Shown one piece after another: positions 28,880 through 38,446 of a DNA stretch of 64,000 nt; the first letter of the stretch is position 1, and every line of letters begins with the position of its first letter. Made by a program: the position numbers and the translations under genes. The stretch is taken from positions 1 through 64,000 of the forward strand of contig CALSVI010000004.1 of the NCBI GenBank assembly GCA_943840615.1, written 5' to 3'. The notes below the pieces were generated by a model. It did no database searches and had not been told where the DNA came from. It saw nothing but the letters and a program-made list of their open reading frames with translations. The DNA is from an uncultured Luminiphilus sp. Its GTDB lineage: Bacteria > Pseudomonadota > Gammaproteobacteria > Pseudomonadales > Halieaceae.

Positions 28880-30553
28880 ATGGACGAGAGTAGTCACGCA
28901 ATCTTTGCCCGCTTTTTCGGCGGTTTCCCGGATATTGTTCGGCAGGCGAGCACGACACTGGCGAAGGCTTGCGCGGTCGATGGCAGACTCGACAATGCGC
29001 GCCTGGATGAGCACCAAGTGAGTGCCTATGAGCTGGCACTGTCCTACGCCGAGTATCGTGCCGCACTCGTTGCCTGGGAGAGCATGGCTGGGCCAGCCTC
29101 CGATTTGCAGAGGGCGCTCAGCGCCGTTTATGTGGCGACGGCGATTCAGTCGATACGTGTCCGATTAGAGCCGCTGCTGCTGGCTCTTGGTATCGAGCCG
29201 CTTGACTTTGACCACATCCTCGGCGGCAAGGAACTGCGATCCGTACTTCAGTTTTGTCTGGACCCGAATCGACTGGCTGACATCGGTCGCAGGGTCATCG
29301 AGGTTCAGGCAGATGTTGGTGAAATTGAGCTCGACGACGATAAAACAATGATGCAAACCGCTTTCCGGCGTCTGGCAGACGACATCGTCGCTCCCCGTGC
29401 CGAGAGCATTCACCGACAAGATCTCACTGTACCCGAGGAGATCCTGCAGCCCATGCGTGAAATGGGCGTCTTCGGTATCTCTGTCCCTCAGCAATACGGC
29501 GGCACCGCACCTGATGATTGTGCAGACAACCTGTCGATGATCGTCGTGACCGAGGCACTCTCTGAGGCGTCTCTGGCGGCGGCTGGCAGCCTGATCACTC
29601 GCCCTGAAATTCTCACGCGGGCCTTGCTCACAGGAGGGTCGGAGTCGCAAAGGCTGGAGTGGTTGCCGCGAATTGCCTCCGGTGATGTGCTCTGCAGTAT
29701 CGCCATTACCGAGCCAGACTATGGTTCCGATGTCGCGGGTCTCTCGCTCAGGGCCTCGCCAGTAGAGGACGGCTGGCTGCTGAACGGCGCCAAGACTTGG
29801 TGCACTTTCGCCGGTAAGGCCCAGGTCCTGTTCGTGATTGCCCGGACGGACCCGGACCGAGCCTTGGGCCACAGGGGGCTTAGTGCGCTGCTGGTAGAGA
29901 AGCCGAGTACGGAGGCGCACGAGTTTTCTTTTGAGCAGGAATCGGGTGGGTGCGTAACGGGTAAGGCGATCCCAACGATCGGTTACCGAGGTATGCATTC
30001 CTATGATCTCGTTTTCGAGGACTACTTCGTACCCGCGACACATCTGATCGGTGGTGAGGAGGGCGAGGGCAAAGGTTTCTACCTCGCCATGGCCGGTCTT
30101 ACAGGCGGTAGGATTCAAACAGCCGCTAGAGCATCAGGGATCATGCGAGCAGCCCTCAAAGCCGCCACCCGATACGCCCAGGATCGCAAAGTATTTGGTG
30201 CGCCACTTGGTGAATACCAGCTGACGCAGGCGAAGCTGGCGAAAATGGCGGCGCAGGTCGCGATCAGCCGCTGTTTCGCGTACCGGGTGGGTAGCTTGCT
30301 CGACAGTGGCGAGGGGCAAATGGAATCCAGTCTTGTGAAGTTGTTCGCGTGCCGATCGGCAGAGTGGATAACGCGGGAAGCGTTGCAGATACATGGTGGC
30401 ATGGGCTACGCGGAGGAAACCCCAGTCAGTCGTTACTTTGTCGATGCGCGGGTGCTGTCCATTTTCGAGGGTGCGGAGGAAACGCTTGCATTGAAAGTGA
30501 TCGCGCGGCAGTTACTTGAGCAGGCATTGAACGCGACGCCGAGTAGCCCCTGA
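28880..30553 (+). CDS. Large acyl-CoA dehydrogenase (557 aa)
   Basis: AITEPDYGSDVAGLSLRA, YAQDRKVFGAPLGEYQLTQ, QIHGGMGYAEETPVSRYFVDARVLSIFEGAEE. Confidence 0.9.
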   Translation: MDESSHAIFARFFGGFPDIVRQASTTLAKACAVDGRLDNARLDEHQVSAYELALSYAEYRAALVAWESMAGPASDLQRALSAVYVATAIQSIRVRLEPLLLALGIEPLDFDHILGGKELRSVLQFCLDPNRLADIGRRVIEVQADVGEIELDDDKTMMQTAFRRLADDIVAPRAESIHRQDLTVPEEILQPMREMGVFGISVPQQYGGTAPDDCADNLSMIVVTEALSEASLAAAGSLITRPEILTRALLTGGSESQRLEWLPRIASGDVLCSIAITEPDYGSDVAGLSLRASPVEDGWLLNGAKTWCTFAGKAQVLFVIARTDPDRALGHRGLSALLVEKPSTEAHEFSFEQESGGCVTGKAIPTIGYRGMHSYDLVFEDYFVPATHLIGGEEGEGKGFYLAMAGLTGGRIQTAARASGIMRAALKAATRYAQDRKVFGAPLGEYQLTQAKLAKMAAQVAISRCFAYRVGSLLDSGEGQMESSLVKLFACRSAEWITREALQIHGGMGYAEETPVSRYFVDARVLSIFEGAEETLALKVIARQLLEQALNATPSSP

Positions 30554-31761
30554 TGGGGATTCTGGCTGGGCTGCGCCTAGTAGAAGTCTCAGCTTTTGTC
30601 GCGGCACCCTCGGCCGGATTGGCGATGGCCCAGATGGGCGCTGAGGTGATTCGCATCGACGACATTCGGGGTGGCCTAGATTCCCGTCGCTGGCCTGTTA
30701 CTCAGGACAACGTCAGCCTTTTCTGGCAGGGCCTGAACAAGAACAAGCGCTCGGTAGCGATCGATATTCGCAAGCCCGAGGGACAGGAGCTCGCGCGCGA
30801 GATCATTTGTGCACCAGGGGATGATGCGGGTCTGCTGCTGACGAATTTCCCGCCCAGCAACTGGTTGAGTTACGAAAGTCTGTGTGAGTTCCGTAAGGAC
30901 CTGATTCAGCTAACCGTTATGGGTGACCGACAAGGCGGCAGCGCTGTCGACTACACCGTGAACCCTACCGTGGGTGTGCCTTTCTTCACAGGACCTGAGG
31001 AGCATGATGTGCCGGTGAACAACGTCCTGCCTGCGTGGGACTGTGTTACGGGACAAATGGCCGTATCAGGGCTGTTGGCTGCCGAGCGGCACCGAAGCAG
31101 GACTGGGGAGGGTCAGCACATCAAGCTCGCCTTGGAAGACGTGGCGATGGCGACGATGGGTTCGCTGGGGTTTCTCGCTGAGGCCGAATTGGGCGTAGAA
31201 CGAGAGCGCAGCGGCAATTACCTTTACGGTGCATTCGGACGCGATTTTATCTCTGCTGATGGTGTGCGCTTCATGGTTGTTGGTCTGACGCCCAAGCAGT
31301 GGCGAGGGCTTTGCGAGGCCACTGGACTGACAGAGGAGTTGCAGCGCTTGGCGACTGCCAAAGGCCTCGATTTTTCAAGGGAGGGCGACAGATATGTGGC
31401 GCGGCGGGAGATCGCCGCACTCATTGAGTCGTGGGCGACTCAGCGATCGATAGAGGATATTGAGATCGCTTTTGCGCGGGAGAGAGTCTGCTGGAGTCGC
31501 TATCGTAGTGTGACCGATATGGTCCAAAGCGACCCCAATTGTTCCCCGAATAATCCCATGTTTGTGCGTCAGGAACAGCCTGCCGTGGGTGAATTTCTGA
31601 TGGCTGGGAGCCCTCTGGAGTTCGGGCGGCTAGACCGTGAAGACACCGATATCGCGCCGCGACTGGGCGAACATACCGAGGAAGTGCTGTCGCAAGTGCT
31701 GCACTTGTCCTCGGGTGAGATAGGGCGGCTGAGCGAGCGTGATGTAGTGCTCGTCAGATAA
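30553..31761 (+). CDS. CaiB/BaiF (family III) CoA-transferase
   Basis: GLRLVEVSAFVAAPSAGLAMAQMGAEVIRID, NKNKRSVAIDIRKPEG. Confidence 0.9.
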   Translation: MGILAGLRLVEVSAFVAAPSAGLAMAQMGAEVIRIDDIRGGLDSRRWPVTQDNVSLFWQGLNKNKRSVAIDIRKPEGQELAREIICAPGDDAGLLLTNFPPSNWLSYESLCEFRKDLIQLTVMGDRQGGSAVDYTVNPTVGVPFFTGPEEHDVPVNNVLPAWDCVTGQMAVSGLLAAERHRSRTGEGQHIKLALEDVAMATMGSLGFLAEAELGVERERSGNYLYGAFGRDFISADGVRFMVVGLTPKQWRGLCEATGLTEELQRLATAKGLDFSREGDRYVARREIAALIESWATQRSIEDIEIAFARERVCWSRYRSVTDMVQSDPNCSPNNPMFVRQEQPAVGEFLMAGSPLEFGRLDREDTDIAPRLGEHTEEVLSQVLHLSSGEIGRLSERDVVLVR

Positions 31762-31798
31762 CAACGACATAGCTTCAATACGAAATGAGGACAGGGCA

Positions 31799-32551
31799 AT
31801 GAGATTTGAAGGAAAGGTAGCGATCGTAACGGGCGGTGGTCAGGGTATTGGCGAAACCTACGCCAAGAGTTTTGCAGCGGAGGGGGCGTGTGTGGTGATC
31901 GCTGAACTCAATAAGGAGGGCGGCGAACGAGTGGCCAATGAGATTACTGAAGCGGGCCAACCAGCGGTGTTCGTAGAGACGGATGTTTCGTCAGAGCAGG
32001 ATGCGGCCGCTGCCGTAGCGGCGGCGCAGGACCAATTTGGGGGCGTCGATATTCTGGTCAACAACGCGGCGATATTCCATGGCATGCGCTACGAGACGCT
32101 GCTCGACGTCGACATGGACTATTACTATCAGATTATGAAGGTCAACATGCACAGCCCGCTGGTCATGACGCGCGCTGTGGCAGCGTCGATGGTTCAGCGA
32201 GGCGGTGGCAGTGTGATCAACCAGTCCTCGACGGCGGCCTGGAAGGCGCAGGGCGGATATTACGGCGTGGCAAAACTCGGTGTACAGGGGCTGACGATGT
32301 GCCTCGCGAGTGAGTTGGGTGATCGCAATATCCGGGTCAATGCAATTGCGCCGGGGCCGACCGATACCGAGGCTACCAGACAGGTCCCTGCGGAGATTCT
32401 CGACCATGTGGTGAACGGCCTGGCGCTCAAACGCTTGGGGGAGACTGTGGATGTCGTTAATTTGGCCAAGTTTTTGGCCTCTGACGAGGCGGGGTGGATC
32501 ACGGGCCAAACCTTCCGGGTTGACGGTGGTGACACCCTGTTACCCGCCTGA
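31799..32551 (+). CDS. SDR family oxidoreductase
   Basis: TGGGQGIGETYAK, NNAAIF, YYGVAKLGVQGLTMCLASELG, GQTFRVDGG. Confidence 0.92.
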   Translation: MRFEGKVAIVTGGGQGIGETYAKSFAAEGACVVIAELNKEGGERVANEITEAGQPAVFVETDVSSEQDAAAAVAAAQDQFGGVDILVNNAAIFHGMRYETLLDVDMDYYYQIMKVNMHSPLVMTRAVAASMVQRGGGSVINQSSTAAWKAQGGYYGVAKLGVQGLTMCLASELGDRNIRVNAIAPGPTDTEATRQVPAEILDHVVNGLALKRLGETVDVVNLAKFLASDEAGWITGQTFRVDGGDTLLPA

Positions 32552-32586
32552 GTGGGTGGCCGGATCGGAATCCAAGAGGTGACAGT

Positions 32587-33798
32587 ATGAAAATCCGAGA
32601 AGCCTTTGTTTGCGAACCTCTGAGAACACCCGTCGGCAGATTTGGCGGTACTTTCAAGGAAGTTGATGCCCCGTTTCTCGGTGCTGCAGTCATTAGGGGG
32701 CTGATGGAGCGGTCGAGATTGCCCGCCGAAGCGGTGGACGACGTTTTGTTCGCGCAGTGTTATGCCAGTATGGAAGCGCCTGCGCTAGGTCGTGTGGTGG
32801 CATTGGATGCGGGCCTGCCCGTCACAGTTGGTGGGCTGCAGCTGGATCGACGCTGTGGTTCCGGACTACAAGCACTGATCTATGCCTACCTTCAGGTGGC
32901 GACAGGCGGATCCGATGTTGTGATTGCGGGTGGCGCGGAGTCTATGAGTAACGCGCCGTTTTTCACGCATGGTGCGCGCTGGGGCGTCAAGGACTCGGCG
33001 TTGACGTTACAGGATGCGCTGGTGCGGGGTCGTGTTACGGCGGGTGGTCGAAACTTCCCGGTTTCTGGGGGTATGTTGGAAACAGCCGAAAATCTGCGGC
33101 GCGATTACCAGATAACCCGTCAGGAGCAAGACGAATTCGCTGTCGAGTCGCAGCAGCGCGCCTTGGCAGCCCAGGAGCAAGGCCGACTGGAGGAGGAGAT
33201 CGTTCCAGTAATGGTGCCAGGCCGGAAGGGCGATACGCTGGTTTCCCAGGACGAAACGCCGCGGGCAACAACCCTGGAGGCGCTCGCGGCTCTCAAGCCG
33301 ATCAGGGCGAGCATTGATCCCGAGTCAACGGTGACTGCCGGTAACGCCAGCACCCAGAACGACGGCGCATCCGCCAGTATCGTGGCCAGCAAGGAAGCGG
33401 TAGAGCGATACGACTTAAAGCCGTTTGCACGAATTATCTCGTGGGCTGTGGTGGGTGTTGAGCCCGCGAGGATGGGCATTGGCCCTGTGCCCGCCGTTGA
33501 GAAGGCGCTGCGGGCTGCAGACTTGACCATGGCCGATATCGATCTAATCGAACTGAACGAGGCGTTCGCTGCCCAGGTGCTGGCATGTACCCGGTCGTTG
33601 GGTTTCAAAACATCAGATTTCGACAGGCTGAACGTCAATGGCTCAGGTATTTCCCTGGGACACCCGGTAGGAGCGACGGGTGGACGAATACTCGCCACCC
33701 TGTTGCGGGAAATGGCGCGACGCGACGCGCGTTACGGGCTTGAAACCATGTGTATAGGAGGGGGGCAAGGATTGGCAGCTGTATTCGAGCGAGCCTAA
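32587..33798 (+). CDS. Acetyl-CoA C-acyltransferase (thiolase)
   Basis: LDRRCGSGLQALIYA, NVNGSGISLGHPVGATGGRI, MCIGGGQG. Confidence 0.93.
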   Translation: MKIREAFVCEPLRTPVGRFGGTFKEVDAPFLGAAVIRGLMERSRLPAEAVDDVLFAQCYASMEAPALGRVVALDAGLPVTVGGLQLDRRCGSGLQALIYAYLQVATGGSDVVIAGGAESMSNAPFFTHGARWGVKDSALTLQDALVRGRVTAGGRNFPVSGGMLETAENLRRDYQITRQEQDEFAVESQQRALAAQEQGRLEEEIVPVMVPGRKGDTLVSQDETPRATTLEALAALKPIRASIDPESTVTAGNASTQNDGASASIVASKEAVERYDLKPFARIISWAVVGVEPARMGIGPVPAVEKALRAADLTMADIDLIELNEAFAAQVLACTRSLGFKTSDFDRLNVNGSGISLGHPVGATGGRILATLLREMARRDARYGLETMCIGGGQGLAAVFERA

Positions 33799-33805
33799 CC
33801 CTGCT

Positions 33806-35086
33806 CTAGTCGAGTTCTGGCGGTGGCGGCCACTCTGCTTTTGCTGTCGAGTTAAAGATGCCCTCGAAAACGAATGTTTTATAGGTCTTTCGGAAGCGCT
33901 TCGCCAGGACAGCCCGCTCCTCCACAGAGTTTGTGCTGCTTAGCGTCAGAAACAGCCCCACAAGCGTCGCGCTTGCCGTGATGATGGCGGTCATGTCCGG
34001 ATCGAGCCCGTCTCGCATGTGCCCGTGCTTTTGGTGCCAACGGAACAGCTTCCGGTAGTGCGCAATCAGCGGATCCTTGCTGGCGCCATCTCGCAGCATT
34101 TGCTGAATCCGTATCCGAAGCAGGCTCAGGTCTTCCTCACTCAGGTCCGTCACATCATCAAATGACTCGCGCTGGGCAAAAGTGCGATCTAGGGTGTAAA
34201 TCAGTTCCTTGTCGAGTTTCTCTTCGACTGCGGCGATCAAATCTTCCCGCTTTTTAAAGTGGTAGTAGGCGCCAGGACGCGTTACGCCTGCCCTCCGGGC
34301 GACTTCGGACACCGACACAGCCTGCTCACCCACTTCTGCCATTAGGCGCACAACCGCCTTCATTAGCAGCTCTCTGGTTGCTAGTGATTTAGCCTTTCTA
34401 CCGTCCTGTTCCTCGGGAGCCTGTGTTGTGGGTGCGACATTCTGTGTCTTTCCCGCAGCAGAATAGCGAGGCAGTGTTGGCCAGCTGCTAAGCTTGTCAG
34501 GCAGCAGGGCGCCGTCGTAGAGCAATGCGTAGTTGGTTCTGCCGAAGATCTTTGCCTGCTTGTGACGTCGACTGTTTTGTTTGAATTCTGAAACAGCTAG
34601 AAATGACGAGATTAACGAAGCCCCTGTGATCATGGCAGCGATTTCGGGGTCAACGCCTGAGCGCAGGAGGTTTTCCCGCTCGACTCGCTTAATGCCCCGC
34701 ACTCGGGACCGGATGATCACATCGTCTGGGCCTTGTTCCAGCATGCGCTGAATGCGTAAGTAGATGGCATCCTGGTCTTCGGCGGCAAATTCTGCGGCCT
34801 GAGAGTAGAGGTATTTGTCGTCCTTGCTGCCGGCGACGGTGCGAACCAACTGATGGTCAGTTTCGCTCCGTACGGCGTCCAGCAGAGCCTCGCGGGTCTT
34901 AAAGTGATAGTAGGCGCCGGGGCGGGTGACACCCGCAGCCTTGGCAACGGCGACAACAGAGACGGAATTGATGCCTTTTTCTACGATTAGCCTGGATGTC
35001 GCCGAGATCAGTTTCTGCCTGGTGGCCCGACTTCGAGCGGACCAGCCATTTTCTTTCTCGGGTGAAGTTGAGTTGTCAGGGTCCAT
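33806..35086 (-). CDS. Tandem double TetR/AcrR-family transcriptional regulator
   Basis: Two TetR_N helix-turn-helix segments in one 426-aa chain: VSVVAVAKAAGVTRPGAYYHFKTREALLDAV and VSVSEVARRAGVTRPGAYYHFKKREDLIAAV. Confidence 0.93.
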   Translation of the reverse strand: MDPDNSTSPEKENGWSARSRATRQKLISATSRLIVEKGINSVSVVAVAKAAGVTRPGAYYHFKTREALLDAVRSETDHQLVRTVAGSKDDKYLYSQAAEFAAEDQDAIYLRIQRMLEQGPDDVIIRSRVRGIKRVERENLLRSGVDPEIAAMITGASLISSFLAVSEFKQNSRRHKQAKIFGRTNYALLYDGALLPDKLSSWPTLPRYSAAGKTQNVAPTTQAPEEQDGRKAKSLATRELLMKAVVRLMAEVGEQAVSVSEVARRAGVTRPGAYYHFKKREDLIAAVEEKLDKELIYTLDRTFAQRESFDDVTDLSEEDLSLLRIRIQQMLRDGASKDPLIAHYRKLFRWHQKHGHMRDGLDPDMTAIITASATLVGLFLTLSSTNSVEERAVLAKRFRKTYKTFVFEGIFNSTAKAEWPPPPELD

Positions 35087-35241
35087 GATTTTAATTACGT
35101 CTTGTGTGTTTCAGGGAGCCTGATTTCAAAGGCAGAACACTTTTCTGAGAATAGCAGATGGCACCTCGCACCTGCAAAAAACACTCATGAAGCTGACCTC
35201 TTGGATTCTGAGCACTTTGTCCCCGCCGCCTTGTGAAATAC

Positions 35242-35257
35242 TTTACACATCTGATAA
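35242..35257. promoter_or_regulatory. Operator-like site TTTACA-CATC-TGATAA
   Basis: Recurrent motif in the divergent promoter of the tandem TetR (-) and ligase 35296 (+). Confidence 0.6.
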
Positions 35258-35295
35258 GCTAAAAGCCAATCACGTCGCGATGATTTCGCCTATTT

Positions 35296-36969
35296 TTGTC
35301 AGCGTCGAGGGAGCCGATGACTTTTGCTGAGAGGATGGCGTCAATGAACAATCCCGCCTGGAACACTGAACACAGACGGACCATTCCAGAGCTGTGGAAA
35401 GAGACGGTATCTGAGGCTCCAGATACCGCGTTCCTGCACTTCTTGGAGACGGACGAGAAGTACACCTACGCAGAGTTCGATGTGTTATCCAACCGACTCG
35501 CTCATGGTTTGGTAGACCATGGCGTCCAGCACGGTGATCGCATTGCCACGCTCTTAGACAGCCATGCAGACTCGGTGGCCTTATTGATCGCCGCTTCTAA
35601 AATCAATGCGATTTACGTGCCTATTAATACGGCCAACAAAGGGGAGTTCCTGAAGAATCCTTTGGGCAATTCCGGCGCGAGCGTGCTGATTACGGAGGAT
35701 AAGTTTGTAGAGCGGGTCGAAGCGATTCGAGCTGGGCTGCCTGATCTGCGCGACATCTTCATTCGCTGCGGTGCTGGCGCCGACTCGGGTCATGGCGACA
35801 CGTTCGCCAGTCTTTATTCTGACAATAGTGCAGATACCGGTATCAATCCGGCACCTAGTGATGTCGCCGGGATTATTTATACCGGGGGCACTACCGGGCC
35901 CTCCAAGGGCTGCATCCTTACTCAGAATTATATCGCCAATCAGGCAATCAGGACCCGCGAAATGTGCGATCCGAGGCCAGGTGAAGTGAATTGGACTTGC
36001 CTGCCGCTGTTTCACATGAATGCGATTGTTGTGACCATCCTCTACTCGGTCGTCAGCCAGACTACCGCCGCCATCACGCCGCGCTTTTCTCTCTCTGCTT
36101 TTTGGGCTGACATCGAGAAGAGTGGCGCGTCGGTGGCCTCCGTGCTGGGCTCGATGATCCCGCTGATTGCCAATATGCCTGACAACGATGAAATGCTCCG
36201 TTGCAAGGGCCAGCTCCGGATGGCGAGAGGCGCGCCCTTCCCCGGTGAATTGCAGGCAATCTGGCATGATCGGTTCGGTGCCGAAATTGTCGGCGCCCAT
36301 GTTTACGGTTTAACGGAATCCAGTTTCATCTCCATGTTGTCATACGATGAGGCTGGCAATGCCCCTCCGGGCTCCTCCGGAAAACTCAACTATCGTGATT
36401 TTGAAGTCATGATTGTGAATGACGACTTTAAAGAAATGCCTCGCGGGCAAACCGGGGAGATTGTGGTCAGGCCTAAACGACCCAATGTCATGTTTGAAGG
36501 CTACTGGGGCAGGCCCCAAGAGACCCTCGATGTGTTCGGCGGGATGTGGTTCCACACGGGCGATATCGGCCTGTTCGATGACAATGATTTCTTTTATTTC
36601 GTGGACAGGAAAAAGGATTACCTGCGTCGCCGAGGCGAGAACATCTCCAGCTATGAAATGGAGACCACCTTCGCTTTGCATCCACAGGTGAATGAGGTCG
36701 CGGTGCACGCTGTGCCATCCGAACTGACCGAGGATGACATAAAGATCACGGCGGTGAAGGAAGCGGGTTCAGCGTTGACGGAATATGAGTTGGCCTTGTG
36801 GGCAATTGATCACGTGCCGTATTACGCCGTCCCGCGTTACATCGAGTTCAGGGAGCAGCTACCCAAGAGCCCGGTGGGCAGAGTCTTAAAGAACCAGCTA
36901 CGAGATGAGGGCTGCACGGATTCTACCTGGGATCTGGAGCAGTCAGACATCACCTACAAAAAGAGTTGA
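35296..36969 (+). CDS. AMP-dependent acyl-CoA synthetase/ligase
   Basis: IIYTGGTTGPSKGCILTQ, HVYGLTESSF, GMWFHTGDIGLFD, DRKKDYLRRRGENIS, PKSPVGRVLKN. Confidence 0.92.
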   Translation: MSASREPMTFAERMASMNNPAWNTEHRRTIPELWKETVSEAPDTAFLHFLETDEKYTYAEFDVLSNRLAHGLVDHGVQHGDRIATLLDSHADSVALLIAASKINAIYVPINTANKGEFLKNPLGNSGASVLITEDKFVERVEAIRAGLPDLRDIFIRCGAGADSGHGDTFASLYSDNSADTGINPAPSDVAGIIYTGGTTGPSKGCILTQNYIANQAIRTREMCDPRPGEVNWTCLPLFHMNAIVVTILYSVVSQTTAAITPRFSLSAFWADIEKSGASVASVLGSMIPLIANMPDNDEMLRCKGQLRMARGAPFPGELQAIWHDRFGAEIVGAHVYGLTESSFISMLSYDEAGNAPPGSSGKLNYRDFEVMIVNDDFKEMPRGQTGEIVVRPKRPNVMFEGYWGRPQETLDVFGGMWFHTGDIGLFDDNDFFYFVDRKKDYLRRRGENISSYEMETTFALHPQVNEVAVHAVPSELTEDDIKITAVKEAGSALTEYELALWAIDHVPYYAVPRYIEFREQLPKSPVGRVLKNQLRDEGCTDSTWDLEQSDITYKKS

Positions 36970-37009
36970 AGCAACAGCCTTCATCAGGCGAACAGGTTTT
37001 GAAATAGAT

Positions 37010-38443
37010 ATGGATTACCCGCATTTTTTTATTGACGGCGCGTGGCGTGAACCTAAATCAGACAGACGGATCGCGGTCGAGTGCCCAGCCAATCGTGAGA
37101 TCGTTGGCTCGTGCCCTGAAGCGGTGCAGGCGGATGTAGACGCGGCTGTGAGCGCAGCCAGCGCGGCCCTTGGCCGCGACGATTGGGCAGGCACCTCTGG
37201 CGCTGAAAGGGCGGGCTATATCGATGCGCTCTCAGACGCGATGAAGTCCAGAGCCATGGATCTCGCGAACTGTGCCGTAGCGGAGATTGCAGCGCCTATC
37301 AGCTTTTCAAAGGGTCAGGTGGCGATGGCGCGCATGACGCTCAAGTTCTACGCCCAGTTGGCCAGAGACTTCGTCTTTGAAGAGCAACGCAAGGGCTACT
37401 TCGGTAGTGTGATCGTGCGCAAAGAGCCCGTTGGTGTGGTGGCGGCAATCGTGCCTTTTAATGGCCCGCTGTTCGCCGCCATGCTCAAGCTAGGTCCGGC
37501 GCTGGCGTCGGGGTCGACGGTCGTGCTTAAAGTGCCGATGGAAACACCTCTCTTTTCTTACGTGCTGGCAGAGTGCATTGTGGCGGCGGGTTTTCCGGCG
37601 GGCGTGATCAACATTCTTCCGGCGGATCGCGAGGTCAGTGAATACCTGGTGGACCATGCTGACGTCAGCATGGTCAGTATTACCGGCAGCGTAGTGGCCG
37701 GTCGCAGCGTGGCGAAGGCCTGTGGGTCGCAAATCAAGCGGTCGGCGCTGGAGCTGGGTGGTAAGTCGGCGGCGATTGTCTGTGAAGACGCGGACCCCGC
37801 CCAAATCGTGCCTGCGCTCGCGAATGCCTCTGTTATCAATAGCGGGCAGGCTTGCGCGGCGCAAACCCGAATTCTCATTCCACAAAGTCGCTATGAAGAA
37901 TATGTCGCGGCACTGGCGACGGCATATGAGTCAATGAACATGGGTGACCCCGCTAACCCGGTAACGGAGCTGGGCCCCATGATTCACGAGCGCCACTTCC
38001 AGCGCGTCAAGGCCTATATTCAGACGGGTCTGGATGAGGGGGCTCGGCTTGTCACGGGAGGTCAAACGCCTGCCGAATTGGAGCCAGGGTATTTCATCCA
38101 GCCGACTCTACTCGCGGACGTGAGCAATGATATGCGGGTCGCGCGCGAAGAAATTTTTGGCCCAGTGGTCTGCGCGATACCCTACGATGATATCGACGAT
38201 GCGATTCGTATCGCCAATGATTCCGACATGGGCTTGTCTGGATCAGTTTGGACCTCGGATGTCGAAGCTGGTTTAGAAATTGGCCGCCGGATTCACGCCG
38301 GTAACTTCAGTATTAACGGCTTCACGATGGACGTGGCCGCGCCGTTTGGCGGTTACAAGCGTTCGGGTCTCGGGCGAGAACTGGGTGAGGAAGGTCTCCA
38401 CGACTACCTTGAATTCAAGACGATTAATTTGCCTTCGGCCTGA
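37010..38443 (+). CDS. Aldehyde dehydrogenase family protein
   Basis: VVAAIVPFNGP, ELGGKSAAIV, INSGQACAAQTR, EEIFGPVVCAIPYDD; ATG at 37010 (listed ORF extends upstream). Confidence 0.92.
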   Translation: MDYPHFFIDGAWREPKSDRRIAVECPANREIVGSCPEAVQADVDAAVSAASAALGRDDWAGTSGAERAGYIDALSDAMKSRAMDLANCAVAEIAAPISFSKGQVAMARMTLKFYAQLARDFVFEEQRKGYFGSVIVRKEPVGVVAAIVPFNGPLFAAMLKLGPALASGSTVVLKVPMETPLFSYVLAECIVAAGFPAGVINILPADREVSEYLVDHADVSMVSITGSVVAGRSVAKACGSQIKRSALELGGKSAAIVCEDADPAQIVPALANASVINSGQACAAQTRILIPQSRYEEYVAALATAYESMNMGDPANPVTELGPMIHERHFQRVKAYIQTGLDEGARLVTGGQTPAELEPGYFIQPTLLADVSNDMRVAREEIFGPVVCAIPYDDIDDAIRIANDSDMGLSGSVWTSDVEAGLEIGRRIHAGNFSINGFTMDVAAPFGGYKRSGLGRELGEEGLHDYLEFKTINLPSA

Positions 38444-38446
38444 CAA

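Noticed and set aside
29165-30118. 317-aa minus-strand ORF
   Set aside because: Antisense shadow of the large ACAD 28880-30553; composition typical of reverse-frame translation.
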